Translations under genes and position numbers: made by a program
The notes under the pieces: model-generated
The model's input: the letters and a program-made list of their open reading frames with translations, nothing else
Database searches by the model: none
What the model was told of the DNA's origin: nothing
Source of the DNA: Bacteroidales bacterium
GTDB taxonomy: Bacteria > Bacteroidota > Bacteroidia > Bacteroidales > UBA10428
NCBI GenBank assembly: GCA_016926235.1
Contig: JAFGOZ010000027.1
Location: 1-59,439 of the forward strand
DNA: 59,439 nt
Direction of reading: 5' to 3'
Part shown: positions 17,408 to 27,433 of the stretch, one piece after another
Numbering within the stretch: position 1 is the stretch's first letter
Layout: each line of letters starts with the position of its first letter

Positions 17408-17568
17408 ACATTTCCGTCTTCTGCCTGGTTTCTACTACACTTCAATATCTAAAATTCATATATTACTATGCAAAATTTATAGTTCAAAGCTATTGCCAAT
17501 AATCTGTTTTCTTTTACCATTAAGGCCCAAAGACTATAGTATGCAGGTAACTGGCAATATTGATGCAA

Positions 17569-18831
17569 TCATTGCTGTTTCTTTTCTTTCTCTTTACTTT
17601 CATTCGCTTCCAATTCTTCCTCAAACTGTATGGGAGGCATGTATTTAATTATTTTCTGAGTAAATTCAGGGCTTTTAACCATGGTATAGCAAACCATATA
17701 CTGGAATCCTTCCACTGAAACATCGAAGTAAAAGTCCATTCTGCCTTCCGGCCTGAAATATGGAATAACAAAAGTATATCCCATTTTATCGTCCTCTTCA
17801 ATTGTACCTAAATCGTTAAGAGTTATGTATTTAATCAGCTGCTGATCTGCTTTTAAAATAGCTTCTCCCCTCCTTACATCCACAGAATTTGATTTTGGAG
17901 TAAAATAATGAATCACCAGGATACTTTGTCCCCACTTAAATACACCATAGGGATTTAAAGTATCTAACCGAAGTTTTATTGCCCTGTCAGTAAGCTTCGA
18001 CAAGTCCATCTTGTTTCCCAGCTTATCATAATAGTCTGAAATTGCGGCAGCAACAACATTTCTCTTTTTATAAAAATATGCAGGTGGCAAGGGTGTTATT
18101 GTGTAATTTGAGTAAGTGATGCAATGGTCAACAATTCTGCCTGCTTCCTCAATATGCTGAATACTATCTGACTCAACAAGGGGCAGAAACAATTTATCAA
18201 AGAACTTTTCTTTTGAAGTAAGCCTTTCCAGGTCGTAAGGAGAACTTAGGTCAAATTCCCTGGCATCTGCAGCCTTCCAATAATTCTCGAGGTAATTGAT
18301 TGTTGTATTCTGCCCTCCGGTTTCCATAGCATATTTTATGGCCAGAACGCATATTCTCTTCGCTTTCTCATATCCTTCAACAGTTTCCAGATCGGTATAT
18401 TTTTCATATTCTTTTTTAAAGTTCTTTTCACTTTTAAACAAATCCTGATATTTTATTCTTTGCAGCCGTACCTCTTCGTACCACCTTTTTTCATATTGTG
18501 TATAAAAGTCAACCGAAACCTGATCCTTCTTTTTTCTGGATTCTTCTATTTTTGCCCGTGTCATATCTATTGCAGCATCCAGTTTCTCGTCAATAACAAA
18601 CTCCTCATATTTCTTCATGAAAATAGCTTTCTCAAGTTCTTTTTGAGTGAAATAAATCGAAGCATCCATGTTATTTTTTTGTTTTTTTAACCTTTCTTCC
18701 AGGATGTCAATTTTCTTCTGCAGGCTGTCAAAAAGAGCCTGTTGTTCTTGAGTATAGGACAACACAGATTGAGAATAGCCTGATAAACAAGATATTACAA
18801 TGAATAATATGTACAACAGGAACCTTTTCAT
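17569..18831 (-). CDS. Exported protein of unknown function with coiled coil
   Basis: 420 residues. The signal peptide ends CLSGYSQ. A coiled coil follows at about 28-60 (ALFDSLQKKIDILEERLKKQ), then a helical charged region to about 140, then a mixed alpha/beta part with no recognised domain. The tail is acidic/basic (EEELEANESKEKEKKQQ). A possible gliding- or cell-envelope-associated protein, but there is no positive evidence. It lies between clpC (convergent) and the methyltransferase gene on the same strand. Confidence 0.8.
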   Translation of the reverse strand: MKRFLLYILFIVISCLSGYSQSVLSYTQEQQALFDSLQKKIDILEERLKKQKNNMDASIYFTQKELEKAIFMKKYEEFVIDEKLDAAIDMTRAKIEESRKKKDQVSVDFYTQYEKRWYEEVRLQRIKYQDLFKSEKNFKKEYEKYTDLETVEGYEKAKRICVLAIKYAMETGGQNTTINYLENYWKAADAREFDLSSPYDLERLTSKEKFFDKLFLPLVESDSIQHIEEAGRIVDHCITYSNYTITPLPPAYFYKKRNVVAAAISDYYDKLGNKMDLSKLTDRAIKLRLDTLNPYGVFKWGQSILVIHYFTPKSNSVDVRRGEAILKADQQLIKYITLNDLGTIEEDDKMGYTFVIPYFRPEGRMDFYFDVSVEGFQYMVCYTMVKSPEFTQKIIKYMPPIQFEEELEANESKEKEKKQQ

Positions 18832-18922
18832 TCAATTCATGTTTGACTTTAAAATAACGATATTTGCCTAAATATTTGTACGTTACAAAATAAAAAAAGT
18901 ATAGTACTGATATTATGCAAAG

Positions 18923-19609
18923 TTAAGCCTTTCTTCTTAAATAGTATTTTATTAATGAATGTAACAAATGCACGTTATCATCATCCATGGCAGCCAGCTT
19001 TTCCATTAACCGGCCGTATAAAGCAGGGTTATCTGCAACTTGCAGGTCATTTAATATCGTAATTACTTTCTGTTTAAGCTCTTTATAGGATTTTTCTTCA
19101 CCGTTTTGCTCCTTACCTGTCTCAATGCTAAGTTCATTTATAAACAATTGGTGCGCATAAATCATCACTGCCTGGGAAAGATTAAGTGATGGATATTGGG
19201 TTTGCATAGGAACATACGAAACCATGTCGCACAGACTTATTTCTTCATTAGTAAGGCCCGATTCCTCCCTCCCAAAAACAAATGCTACAGAAGAAACCGA
19301 GTTTTTCTTTTTTTTGAATATTTTCTTTAATAAGTGTACAGGATATACTTGTGTATTTATACTCCTGTTTTTAGCTGAAGTCGCAACCAAAAAGTCAATG
19401 TCTTTCGTTGCTTCTTCCAGGGAAGCAAATACCCGTGCATTTTCCAGTACTTCCACAGAACCATGAGCCAGACGCCTTGCTTTTTCCTGCATGTGGTCTT
19501 GAGGATTTACCAAACGAAGCTTTGAGAAACCCATAGTATGCATCGCACGTGCGCTTGCACCAATATTTTCTGGCACCTTCGGCTCAACCAGTATAAAAAT
19601 TATTTCCAT
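18923..19609 (-). CDS. trmJ: SPOUT RNA methyltransferase, TrmJ/TrmH family
   Basis: 228 residues, the TrmJ-type SPOUT fold. The N-terminus IIFILVEPKVPENIGASARAM is the hallmark substrate-binding motif 1 (N-I-G-A-x-A-R). The knot region has VAFVFGREESGLTNEE (motif 2) and PSLNLSQAVMIYAHQLF (motif 3), which make the SAM-binding trefoil. TrmJ methylates the 2'-hydroxyl of position 32 in tRNA. The C-terminal ~70-residue helical part is the TrmJ-like dimerisation extension. A -7-like box (minus-strand TAATTTTG, 19660-19653) lies 44 bp upstream. Confidence 0.88.
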   Translation of the reverse strand: MEIIFILVEPKVPENIGASARAMHTMGFSKLRLVNPQDHMQEKARRLAHGSVEVLENARVFASLEEATKDIDFLVATSAKNRSINTQVYPVHLLKKIFKKKKNSVSSVAFVFGREESGLTNEEISLCDMVSYVPMQTQYPSLNLSQAVMIYAHQLFINELSIETGKEQNGEEKSYKELKQKVITILNDLQVADNPALYGRLMEKLAAMDDDNVHLLHSLIKYYLRRKA

Positions 19610-19739
19610 ATATTTTCTCCCTGGAATTTATCCTGCAAACTGTTAATTATTCCAAAATTACCAAAAAAATATGGTGCTTTCAATCCATAAGATTAAATTA
19701 GATTGCTATTTTTACGCAACATTTATGCCTCTACCGGAT

Positions 19740-20315
19740 ATGATTAAAGAAAAATACAGCTTCCTTTTTAGAAACCTTCTCAAAGGCTTTATATGGCTTA
19801 TCATCATTGTTGGAGGCTTTATTGTATTATCCAAAGTGATAAATCCTGATTATACCCGGTGGCTTGAACCTCTTTATAGCAGTCCTGCTAAAGTTTATAC
19901 AGTATTTTGTCTTTCAGAACTTTTATTTGGAATATTTCCACCTGAGCTGTTTATGTTATGGGCCCTTAAGTATTATGAACCATCCCAATACGTGTTTATA
20001 ATTGCTGTACTCACAGGGATATCCTATGCTGCCGGTGCTATTGGATATGGCTTTGGAAGATATCTCAATACCACAAAGATGTATCGATATCTACGCAAAG
20101 TTAGACTCAGGAAATATGAGAACCAACTTTTAAAGTATGGATTATATCTTATAATTGTAGCAGCCCTCACCCCTGTACCATATTCGGCTATATGTATGCT
20201 TGTAGGTTCGGTCGGATATCCGGTGAAAAAGTTTTTTATTTACTCCGGTTTTCGTATTGTTCGTTTTGCAGTATATTCCTATTTTGTTTGGGAAGCCGGG
20301 GTATTGGCGTTTTAA
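19740..20315 (+). CDS. VTT/DedA-like inner-membrane protein
   Basis: The likely product is 191 residues from the ATG at 19740 (MIKEKYSFLF...). In-frame ATGs at 19671 and 19725 would add a poor hydrophilic/hydrophobic leader. At least four hydrophobic segments are seen: GFIWLIIIVGGFIVL, YVFIIAVLTGISYAAGAIGYGFG, YGLYLIIVAALTPVP and a C-terminal VRFAVYSYFVWEAG. The GYGFGRYL...PVPYSA arrangement resembles the re-entrant loops of the SNARE-associated/VTT (DedA) family of lipid or osmotic homeostasis proteins. The family-defining acidic residues are not obvious, so the assignment is tentative. Confidence 0.65.
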   Translation: MIKEKYSFLFRNLLKGFIWLIIIVGGFIVLSKVINPDYTRWLEPLYSSPAKVYTVFCLSELLFGIFPPELFMLWALKYYEPSQYVFIIAVLTGISYAAGAIGYGFGRYLNTTKMYRYLRKVRLRKYENQLLKYGLYLIIVAALTPVPYSAICMLVGSVGYPVKKFFIYSGFRIVRFAVYSYFVWEAGVLAF

Positions 20316-20336
20316 CTTAACTTCCATCTGATAAAG

Positions 20337-20380
20337 GTTTCACGCAGAGGCCGCGAAGTAAAAACGCGAAGAGCGCAAAG
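20337..20380. repeat. Bacteroidota intergenic repeat (TTTCACGCAGAGGC...GCGCAAAG)
   Basis: The stretch TTTCACGCAGAGGCCGCGAA...ACGCGAAGAGCGCAAAG is of a repeated kind often seen between Bacteroidota genes. It lies between convergent genes. No ORF. Confidence 0.45.
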
Positions 20381-20390
20381 ATAAACTAAA

Positions 20391-22151
20391 TCATATCTTC
20401 CTTATCCTTAAATTCTTAGGTGTTATTTCAAGATATTCGTCGTCTTTTATATATTCCATAGCTTCTTCGAGTGAGAAATCTATTTTTGGGGCTATTTTCA
20501 CGTTTTCATCCGAACCAGAAGCCCGCATATTCGTGAGCTTTTTACCTTTGATAACATTTACATCCATATCTCCCAGTCTGGTATATTCGCCAACCACCTG
20601 ACCTTTATAAACATTTTCGCCCGGCTCAATAAAGAATACTCCCCTGTCCTGCAAACGATCTATTGCATAAGCTGTTGCCTGTCCTGTTTCCAGAGATACA
20701 AGTGATCCCTTATGTCTGTCTGGAAAATCTCCTTTGTAAGGCTCATAACCTTTTAGTCGATGCGTCACAACTGCTTCTCCGGCTGTTAAGGTTAACAAGG
20801 CATTACGCAAACCGATCAATCCTCTTGAAGGTATCTCAAATTCAAGGTGTTGGCGATCTCCTTTCGTTTCCATTACCTTCAGCTCACCTTTACGTTGTGA
20901 TACGATTTCTATTACTTTACCAGACATGGTATCTGGCACATTTACTACAAGTATCTCAACAGGCTCACATTTTTTCCCACCAATTTCTTTATAGATAACG
21001 TAAGGTTTTCCCACTTGCAACTCAAAGCCTTCCCTGCGCATGGTTTCAATAAGAATAGAAAGGTGCAATATCCCTCTGCCATAAACGTTGAATTTGTCTT
21101 CCGAAGAGGTTTCCTTCACTTTAAGCGCCAGGTTTTTCTCCGTTTCTTTAAATAAACGGTCCCTTAGATGCCTTGATGTGACAAACTTTCCTTCTTTACC
21201 AAAAAACGGTGAGGTATTAATAGTGAAAAGCATGCTCATGGTAGGTTCATCAACATTTATACGGGGCAGGGCTTCCGGTTCATTGAGGTCGCTCAGCGTA
21301 TCCCCTATATCAAAATCATCCAGGCCAACTATAGCGCAAATATCCCCGCTTCGTACTTTATCCGCTTTTTCCTTGCCTAAACCCTTGAACTCATACAACT
21401 CTTTAACTTTCACTTTTTTAACCTTGCCATCACGCTTACTAAGCGCGTATTCTTTGCCTATTTCCATATCACCCTTAAACACCCTGCCAATGGCAATACG
21501 CCCAACAAAACTTGAGTAATCAAGGGATGAAATTTGCATTTGTGGCTTCCCTTCCCTGTATGGTGCTTCTGGAAATACCCTGAGAATAGTATCCAGCAAG
21601 GGACGTATGCTATCTGTCGGCTTTTGCCAGTCATCACTCATCCAGCCATGCTTTGATGAACCGTACACGGTAGTAAAATCAAGCTGTTCTTCTGTAGCAT
21701 CCAGGCTGAACATCAATTCAAAAACCTTTTCGTGCACTTCATCAGGACGACAATTCTCTTTGTCTACCTTATTAATAACTACGATAGCCTGTAAGCCCAT
21801 GTCAATAGCCTTTCCTAACACAAAACGGGTTTGCGGCATAGGCCCTTCGAAGGCATCTACTAAAAGTAAAACTCCATCAGCCATACGTAATACACGTTCT
21901 ACTTCGCCACCAAAATCAGCATGGCCCGGGGTATCTATAATGTTAATTTTTACATCCTTATAAGTAGCTGCTACATTTTTTGACAAAATGGTAATACCCC
22001 TCTCCCTCTCCAGGTCATTACTATCCAGGATAAGGTCACCGTGGTCTTTGCGTTCATCCAGCATTTTACACTCATGAATAATCCTGTCTACCAGCGTGGT
22101 TTTGCCATGATCGACGTGTGCGATGATGGCAATGTTTCGAATCGACTGCAT
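20391..22151 (-). CDS. typA: Translational GTPase TypA/BipA
   Basis: 586 residues as called, near the ~600 typical of TypA. The G domain has G1 AHVDHGKTT (11-19), G2 region RERGITI, G3 DTPGHAD and G4 NKVDKE. Domain II and the EF-G-like domains III and V follow. The C-terminal TypA-specific domain (GLIGLRNALLTLTAGEAVVTHRLKGY) is intact. It binds ribosomes and affects assembly and stress responses. A -7-like box (minus-strand TACTTTTG, 22184-22177) lies about 26 bp upstream of the ATG. It is transcribed convergently with the VTT gene. Confidence 0.95.
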   Translation of the reverse strand: MQSIRNIAIIAHVDHGKTTLVDRIIHECKMLDERKDHGDLILDSNDLERERGITILSKNVAATYKDVKINIIDTPGHADFGGEVERVLRMADGVLLLVDAFEGPMPQTRFVLGKAIDMGLQAIVVINKVDKENCRPDEVHEKVFELMFSLDATEEQLDFTTVYGSSKHGWMSDDWQKPTDSIRPLLDTILRVFPEAPYREGKPQMQISSLDYSSFVGRIAIGRVFKGDMEIGKEYALSKRDGKVKKVKVKELYEFKGLGKEKADKVRSGDICAIVGLDDFDIGDTLSDLNEPEALPRINVDEPTMSMLFTINTSPFFGKEGKFVTSRHLRDRLFKETEKNLALKVKETSSEDKFNVYGRGILHLSILIETMRREGFELQVGKPYVIYKEIGGKKCEPVEILVVNVPDTMSGKVIEIVSQRKGELKVMETKGDRQHLEFEIPSRGLIGLRNALLTLTAGEAVVTHRLKGYEPYKGDFPDRHKGSLVSLETGQATAYAIDRLQDRGVFFIEPGENVYKGQVVGEYTRLGDMDVNVIKGKKLTNMRASGSDENVKIAPKIDFSLEEAMEYIKDDEYLEITPKNLRIRKI

Positions 22152-22176
22152 CTTTTCTCCCTAAAATTTGAAGGCG

Positions 22177-22184
22177 CAAAAGTA
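22177..22184 (-). promoter_or_regulatory. Likely typA -7 box (TACTTTTG)
   Basis: TAnnTTTG match on the minus strand, 26 bp from the start codon. No clear -33 TTTG at 19-21 bp. Confidence 0.45.
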
Positions 22185-22284
22185 CAATTGTTTTTGAGAA
22201 TACGGAATGGTTTGAAAGAAATTATTTCATTGAGTTATGTTTTTAAAACATATATACGATAACATGAGCACTTAAAATCTGCAA

Positions 22285-24561
22285 TTATTGAATTATTATC
22301 ATATTAAAAAACATCTCTCCAATCTCTGTATATGATCTTAAAATATAAACGCCTTCAGAACAATTTGATAGATTGATCTGTAATGAACCTGTTAATCTAT
22401 CTGTTTTTTGAAAGACAATAGAGCCTGATATTTTCAAAATTTCAATTTTAACTATATCTTTAGAACAATCTGATAATTCAACAGTGAAATCACCTTTATT
22501 AGGATTGGGATATATCTTTATACCATTATTAGTTACTTTTGGATAAATGTCTAATATTTCACCAGATTTTATCGTATCGTTTATACGATATGGAATTATT
22601 GTCTTTGAAGCCTCATCATTTAAATTGTCAGCCATGTATGTACATGGTCTTGTATCCGCAATAAAATATGCATTATCTTCCGTATAAAATCCAGGACCTA
22701 GTTCTACTGCAGTTTCTGCAAAAATCGCCAGCATTTTATTAGCTTTTGCACTTAAATAACTAGCAACTACATACGTTCCGGTTCTATTAATAATTGTAAT
22801 ATCTGTATCAAATAAATAAACAAAAGGATCATTACATCTGCAATTATAAATAGTATACTCCTGTGACCAAATTGGCTCATTATTATCATCGTAAGCCCAT
22901 AATTTTATACTACAAATCATGGATCCGTCGCAAATTTCATAAATTTGATCCAGAGGTAAATACTCATCTGTCCTAAAATACGCAATTGATTTATCATGCG
23001 CTGCATCACCATCTGAAATTGAAAAATACGCTGCTTGATCTCTAATCTCCTTAGGAATCGTATTAGAAGGTAAAAGTATCTTTGAAATAGTATCAGATGA
23101 CATATTCATTAGCATAGTAGGTTGATGAACATTTATTAACCTGTAATTCATTTTTTCTCCGTTTATAACTGACAGGCATTTATCATAATTACCGTCAACA
23201 TATAACTTGATAGTAAGATCTCTGTCGAAATCAGAATAATTTCCCTTAGCTCTAAAGGCAATTAAATTATTTCCATACAGATCGAAAGTAATTTCATCAT
23301 TTATGATCCAATCCAACTCATCTGACAAATCATTTATATTCTGCATAATTGTATGCTGACATGCAGAGGTATAAGTATATATAGTAACGGTATCCCCTCT
23401 CGGATCAATTTCTCTTTCATTTTCGGACGGATCAAATTCCTTTGGATATATTGTATAGTTTTTTGTTGTACTAATATTAGATGAAAGTTCGAGATGAAAG
23501 TAATCTTTTATTGGATTTTGAAGCACACCGGGTTGTTTTAACTCATCCCATGTATAAGTACCAAAACCGCCAGATGAATAATATGTATGCCAGTATTTCA
23601 CTTCATCACAATAAGGATCTACTGGGGAAATACACTTTGTCATATTAACAGGATAGTGCACCTCCAGTTTATAACGACAACAGCCTCCATATGTACTTTT
23701 AAACTGAGGAGAACTTTCATCCGTTATAGTAAAAACAACATAACCATCTTCATTTATAGTATATGACAAACCAATAACTGGTCTTTCTCCATAGTATTGG
23801 CATGAACCGGGAGTTGTTGGTTGTCCTGTCACATATAAATTAAGTGACCTGGAATCAACTAAACTTCCATCTCTATATAATTCAAATGTTGAAGTAAAAT
23901 TACCAAATGTATCAGGAGTTAATGTTTTAATTGTATTATTTATGTTTAAATCTGATGCTGAAATAGTATTAACTTCTGAATATGTATAACCTGGAACTGT
24001 CAGTGAGAAATTATAATAGGCACTTCCAAAACTTGGAGGATCAGCCACAGTTATCTCATAATTGAAATCAATATCATCGCCAACATTAAATACACCACCT
24101 GAAGGATCAGTTGTAAAATCTAAAATAAAACCATTACTACTGGTAAATGTTATAGATCTTTCGTATTCATAACATTCCAATGGAGAACAATCATAGGTTG
24201 CCTGGAACCAGTATACAATATTTAAATCAACACTTATATTAAATTGTCCGTTGAAATATATATCAGGATCCGTTTTACTGTATGAGTGGCTTTCAGAATA
24301 GTATGAATCTCCCAAATTCTTTCTAACCTCAAGTGTATTATAATCTCCAAAATCCCAACTAAAATCTCTCCAACAATAACCATCTGATGAACTTACAGGT
24401 TCATTAATAGAAAACGTAATATCAACAGTAGTAGTAGTTTCACTTATTGTATAAGTAAAAAGATTATATGTTGAATTACACTGTGCATAGCCGGAAACAA
24501 TTGATAGTAAAATGAGAAAAAGAATTACCAATATTGATTTTAGTATCACTTTATTTACCAT
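22285..24561 (-). CDS. T9SS-exported protein with PKD-like domains
   Basis: 758 residues. The signal peptide ends SIVSGYAQC. Several beta-sandwich, PKD-like stretches follow (for example YCWRDFSWDFGDYNTLEV), with a long low-homology middle. The C-terminus is a type A T9SS sorting domain: IKIYPNPNKGDFTVELSD, then VKIEILKISGSIVF and the closing GVYILRSYTEIGEMFFNMII. It is thus exported across the outer membrane by the type IX system. This is the last gene of the four-gene operon; its ATG overlaps the stop of the previous gene by 7 bp. No catalytic motif is seen. Confidence 0.85.
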   Translation of the reverse strand: MVNKVILKSILVILFLILLSIVSGYAQCNSTYNLFTYTISETTTTVDITFSINEPVSSSDGYCWRDFSWDFGDYNTLEVRKNLGDSYYSESHSYSKTDPDIYFNGQFNISVDLNIVYWFQATYDCSPLECYEYERSITFTSSNGFILDFTTDPSGGVFNVGDDIDFNYEITVADPPSFGSAYYNFSLTVPGYTYSEVNTISASDLNINNTIKTLTPDTFGNFTSTFELYRDGSLVDSRSLNLYVTGQPTTPGSCQYYGERPVIGLSYTINEDGYVVFTITDESSPQFKSTYGGCCRYKLEVHYPVNMTKCISPVDPYCDEVKYWHTYYSSGGFGTYTWDELKQPGVLQNPIKDYFHLELSSNISTTKNYTIYPKEFDPSENEREIDPRGDTVTIYTYTSACQHTIMQNINDLSDELDWIINDEITFDLYGNNLIAFRAKGNYSDFDRDLTIKLYVDGNYDKCLSVINGEKMNYRLINVHQPTMLMNMSSDTISKILLPSNTIPKEIRDQAAYFSISDGDAAHDKSIAYFRTDEYLPLDQIYEICDGSMICSIKLWAYDDNNEPIWSQEYTIYNCRCNDPFVYLFDTDITIINRTGTYVVASYLSAKANKMLAIFAETAVELGPGFYTEDNAYFIADTRPCTYMADNLNDEASKTIIPYRINDTIKSGEILDIYPKVTNNGIKIYPNPNKGDFTVELSDCSKDIVKIEILKISGSIVFQKTDRLTGSLQINLSNCSEGVYILRSYTEIGEMFFNMIIIQ

Positions 24562-27425
24562 TTCTTAAAGTTAATTTTTATTGTTTCTACCACAACTGAT
24601 CCATTCTTAACCTTTACTTTATATTTCTTTTCAGTATCAATATAGTTATGAAACACTATAGTTTGACTATTGAAGTTCGCTGTAACACCGTCTCCAAATT
24701 CAATTGTATAATTGTTTGCTGTATTATTAGCGAAATACACGCCTTTAATATCTTCGCAGGCTCCGGAAACATATAATTCAAATGACTTATCCGGATTCGG
24801 AGTTAAAAAAGGATAAATATCTCCACCAGTTATCAGATCCTCATCCAGATCCCAACCTGTCCCGGTTGAATCAATAAAAACCGGAGCATATTGAGGTTCC
24901 CTGACATTAATTAATTTAGAACCTGCACTGTCAATACCCTCGAATTGTAATATATTCAATCCTTTCTTGCAGGAATCTGCCGGCATAAGATAAGCATAGC
25001 TTTTCGCATCGCCTGCTTTTGACATACTTGATGTAAATTTTGTTACTGCATCAGGAGTTATTAGTGAAATTTTGAGCCCTTTTAAAGGCAACGAAGCATG
25101 TGTAGAAATTGTAATATTATTTGTTTTTGTAACAGGATTATTTTGTGTCTCGCTAAAAACAAATTGTGTTCCATTATATGTTCTCGTATATTGATAGGCA
25201 TTACCAGTAGCAGTTGCATTTTTTATTGTTAAGTCCGCAATAAAAGGAGGCAAAATATATACAAGATCATCATATCTTTTGGTATAGGGGGTTGCATATG
25301 ATCTGTCTTTGCATAGTGTGCCGGATAATATTACATTAAAGTCACCACTTTTATTATAGTTATGCTCGGGATTACGGTCTTGGGATATTTTCCCATCACC
25401 AAAATTCCAATTAAGATCGGGGAAATAAGCAGTATCCGTAAGATCAAAAAATTTTACCATAGCTGGATCACCTAATGGATCAAAAAATGCACTAAAATCA
25501 AATGGGGGATTTGATATTGTGCCGTCTATTTTTATCTGATAATCATCATTTGGGTTGGTAGTTTTATCATCTAATCGGGTAACTATAATAATAATTTTTT
25601 CAGTACCTGAAGTGCATAAAACCAATTCACCCATTCCATTTTTTAATTGTAAAGATTGTTTTTCCTTTAAAGTAAAACCATCTGTAATATAACAATTAAC
25701 ATGATATCTCGCATAATTACCTGTGTTATATGGGTCGCTATTGAATACAATCTTTTCAGGACCTGAACATGAAGACCTTGTATGATAATGTGTACGAAAC
25801 ATAAATGGAACCCTGATATCAAATATGCTTGAATCCTTGCCATTGCATGCAGGAATACCATCAAATGATTTATCTTCAACTATTGATGATGATATCATAG
25901 TATAGAAGTTTTCTTTATTAGGATCGTCCCAGCAATTTAAATAACCACCTGTATCATACACCCAACTGGTATCGTGAAAATAAACCTTTTCTGCAAAATC
26001 GATTATAAGATCATCAAAAGCGGTAAAAACACCCCCATTATTAATGTTTGCATTCTTTAATTCTTGCTCCATAAAATCTTTAATATCAGTAAAATTAGAC
26101 GTATCTATAGCATCATAAGCTTTACATGTCTCTTTTAAAATTGATAGTCTATTCCTTTCAGAAGTTGTTACATTATAATTATGTTCATATATATACCTCC
26201 AGAATAAAGCAGCTTTATATTTTTGATGATGAAAATCAAAGTGTTGATAATTCTGATCCAATGTATTCTCCATTATAGCATTACAATATTCTTCGTATGT
26301 TCCCCTATGGGCAATACTATATCCTTCATTTCTTCCTTTTATTCTAAAATATTCCATAAAAACAGTTTCAAAAGATTTGGCCTGACCCTCGAAAAGCCAC
26401 ATTCTATTTTTAAGTTCATCGTCTAAATCATTCGAATTTATAAAATTGCTTTTAATTTTGTTCAATGACATATGGCTCCATTGAATACCATGAAAGAATT
26501 CATGCATAATTGCTTTTAACAATAAACTCTCCTCACTGATTAAATAACTATTTGCATACCATGTTTGCATTAATCTGCAATCAATATAAATAGTCCTGTC
26601 ATAATCTTCAATCCATGCACCAAATTCAGTACCTTGATGATACTTGAACTTTACTTTTGGAAAAAGTTCATAGAAGTTATCTATTATAATAACATAATTG
26701 GAATCGTTATCTACGGGCATATCAATAATTCCATTCTTATTTATTCCATCGCACAAATCCCAATTTACTACTTCTTTGTTCCAGGATTCCATCAATGAGG
26801 TCTTTACGTTACTCACAAAAGTTGATGCATGTGAAATTCCTTTTGGATGATAATAGAAGAAATCATCAACATAATAAATTAAAAAATAATATGGGGCTGA
26901 TGGAATTGTTTGTTTATCAGTTTTCTCAAGTACAATAAAAACATTATCAAAAGAACAGAGCAGGTTACCAGAAGCAGTATCTCTCAGTTCAATAGTAAAT
27001 ATCCCCGGTGACCCTATTGTATCCATTCTTAACCATTCGGATGAACTACCAATATTATCGGAGAACATCAAACAACTATTATAATAAGTTGTATTAAAGA
27101 ATTTCTTAACAAACCGAACCTCTACTGATTGATTTTTTAAAGTAAGATTACTTAACTCCAATTTACCATATACTTGTTTCAACCCGGAATAATCACCTAT
27201 AATAAAATAATAGTTTATAAATGTGTCAGGATAATCAATATATTTTTCCGCACTACTATAACCAATAATGTTAAGTTTTGGTTGACCTATTGAGTTAATT
27301 TGTATGACAATCAGAAAAAATAATGAAATGATTATTCTGGGCCAATTATTTTTATATAGTATTTGATTTAATAATTCCTGCATGTATTTATTTTCATTCT
27401 TGTACCTCATTTGTTTTTTATACAA
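24555..27425 (-). CDS. Exported HExxH metalloprotease-like protein with PKD domain
   Basis: 956 residues as called. The signal peptide core is WPRIIISLFFLIVIQINSIGQ near residue 48, so the true start may be an internal Met (for example MQELLNQ). Residues 308-312 read HEFFH, an HExxH zinc site, followed by WLFEGQAKSFE with Glu346 as a plausible third ligand (gluzincin-like). A PKD domain follows (LNWNFGDGKISQDRNPEHNY). There is no T9SS C-terminal signal, in contrast to the next gene. Third of a tight operon (8-bp gap upstream, 7-bp overlap downstream). Protease activity is inferred from the motif only. Confidence 0.8.
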   Translation of the reverse strand: MYKKQMRYKNENKYMQELLNQILYKNNWPRIIISLFFLIVIQINSIGQPKLNIIGYSSAEKYIDYPDTFINYYFIIGDYSGLKQVYGKLELSNLTLKNQSVEVRFVKKFFNTTYYNSCLMFSDNIGSSSEWLRMDTIGSPGIFTIELRDTASGNLLCSFDNVFIVLEKTDKQTIPSAPYYFLIYYVDDFFYYHPKGISHASTFVSNVKTSLMESWNKEVVNWDLCDGINKNGIIDMPVDNDSNYVIIIDNFYELFPKVKFKYHQGTEFGAWIEDYDRTIYIDCRLMQTWYANSYLISEESLLLKAIMHEFFHGIQWSHMSLNKIKSNFINSNDLDDELKNRMWLFEGQAKSFETVFMEYFRIKGRNEGYSIAHRGTYEEYCNAIMENTLDQNYQHFDFHHQKYKAALFWRYIYEHNYNVTTSERNRLSILKETCKAYDAIDTSNFTDIKDFMEQELKNANINNGGVFTAFDDLIIDFAEKVYFHDTSWVYDTGGYLNCWDDPNKENFYTMISSSIVEDKSFDGIPACNGKDSSIFDIRVPFMFRTHYHTRSSCSGPEKIVFNSDPYNTGNYARYHVNCYITDGFTLKEKQSLQLKNGMGELVLCTSGTEKIIIIVTRLDDKTTNPNDDYQIKIDGTISNPPFDFSAFFDPLGDPAMVKFFDLTDTAYFPDLNWNFGDGKISQDRNPEHNYNKSGDFNVILSGTLCKDRSYATPYTKRYDDLVYILPPFIADLTIKNATATGNAYQYTRTYNGTQFVFSETQNNPVTKTNNITISTHASLPLKGLKISLITPDAVTKFTSSMSKAGDAKSYAYLMPADSCKKGLNILQFEGIDSAGSKLINVREPQYAPVFIDSTGTGWDLDEDLITGGDIYPFLTPNPDKSFELYVSGACEDIKGVYFANNTANNYTIEFGDGVTANFNSQTIVFHNYIDTEKKYKVKVKNGSVVVETIKINFKKW

Positions 27426-27433
27426 GTTTTATA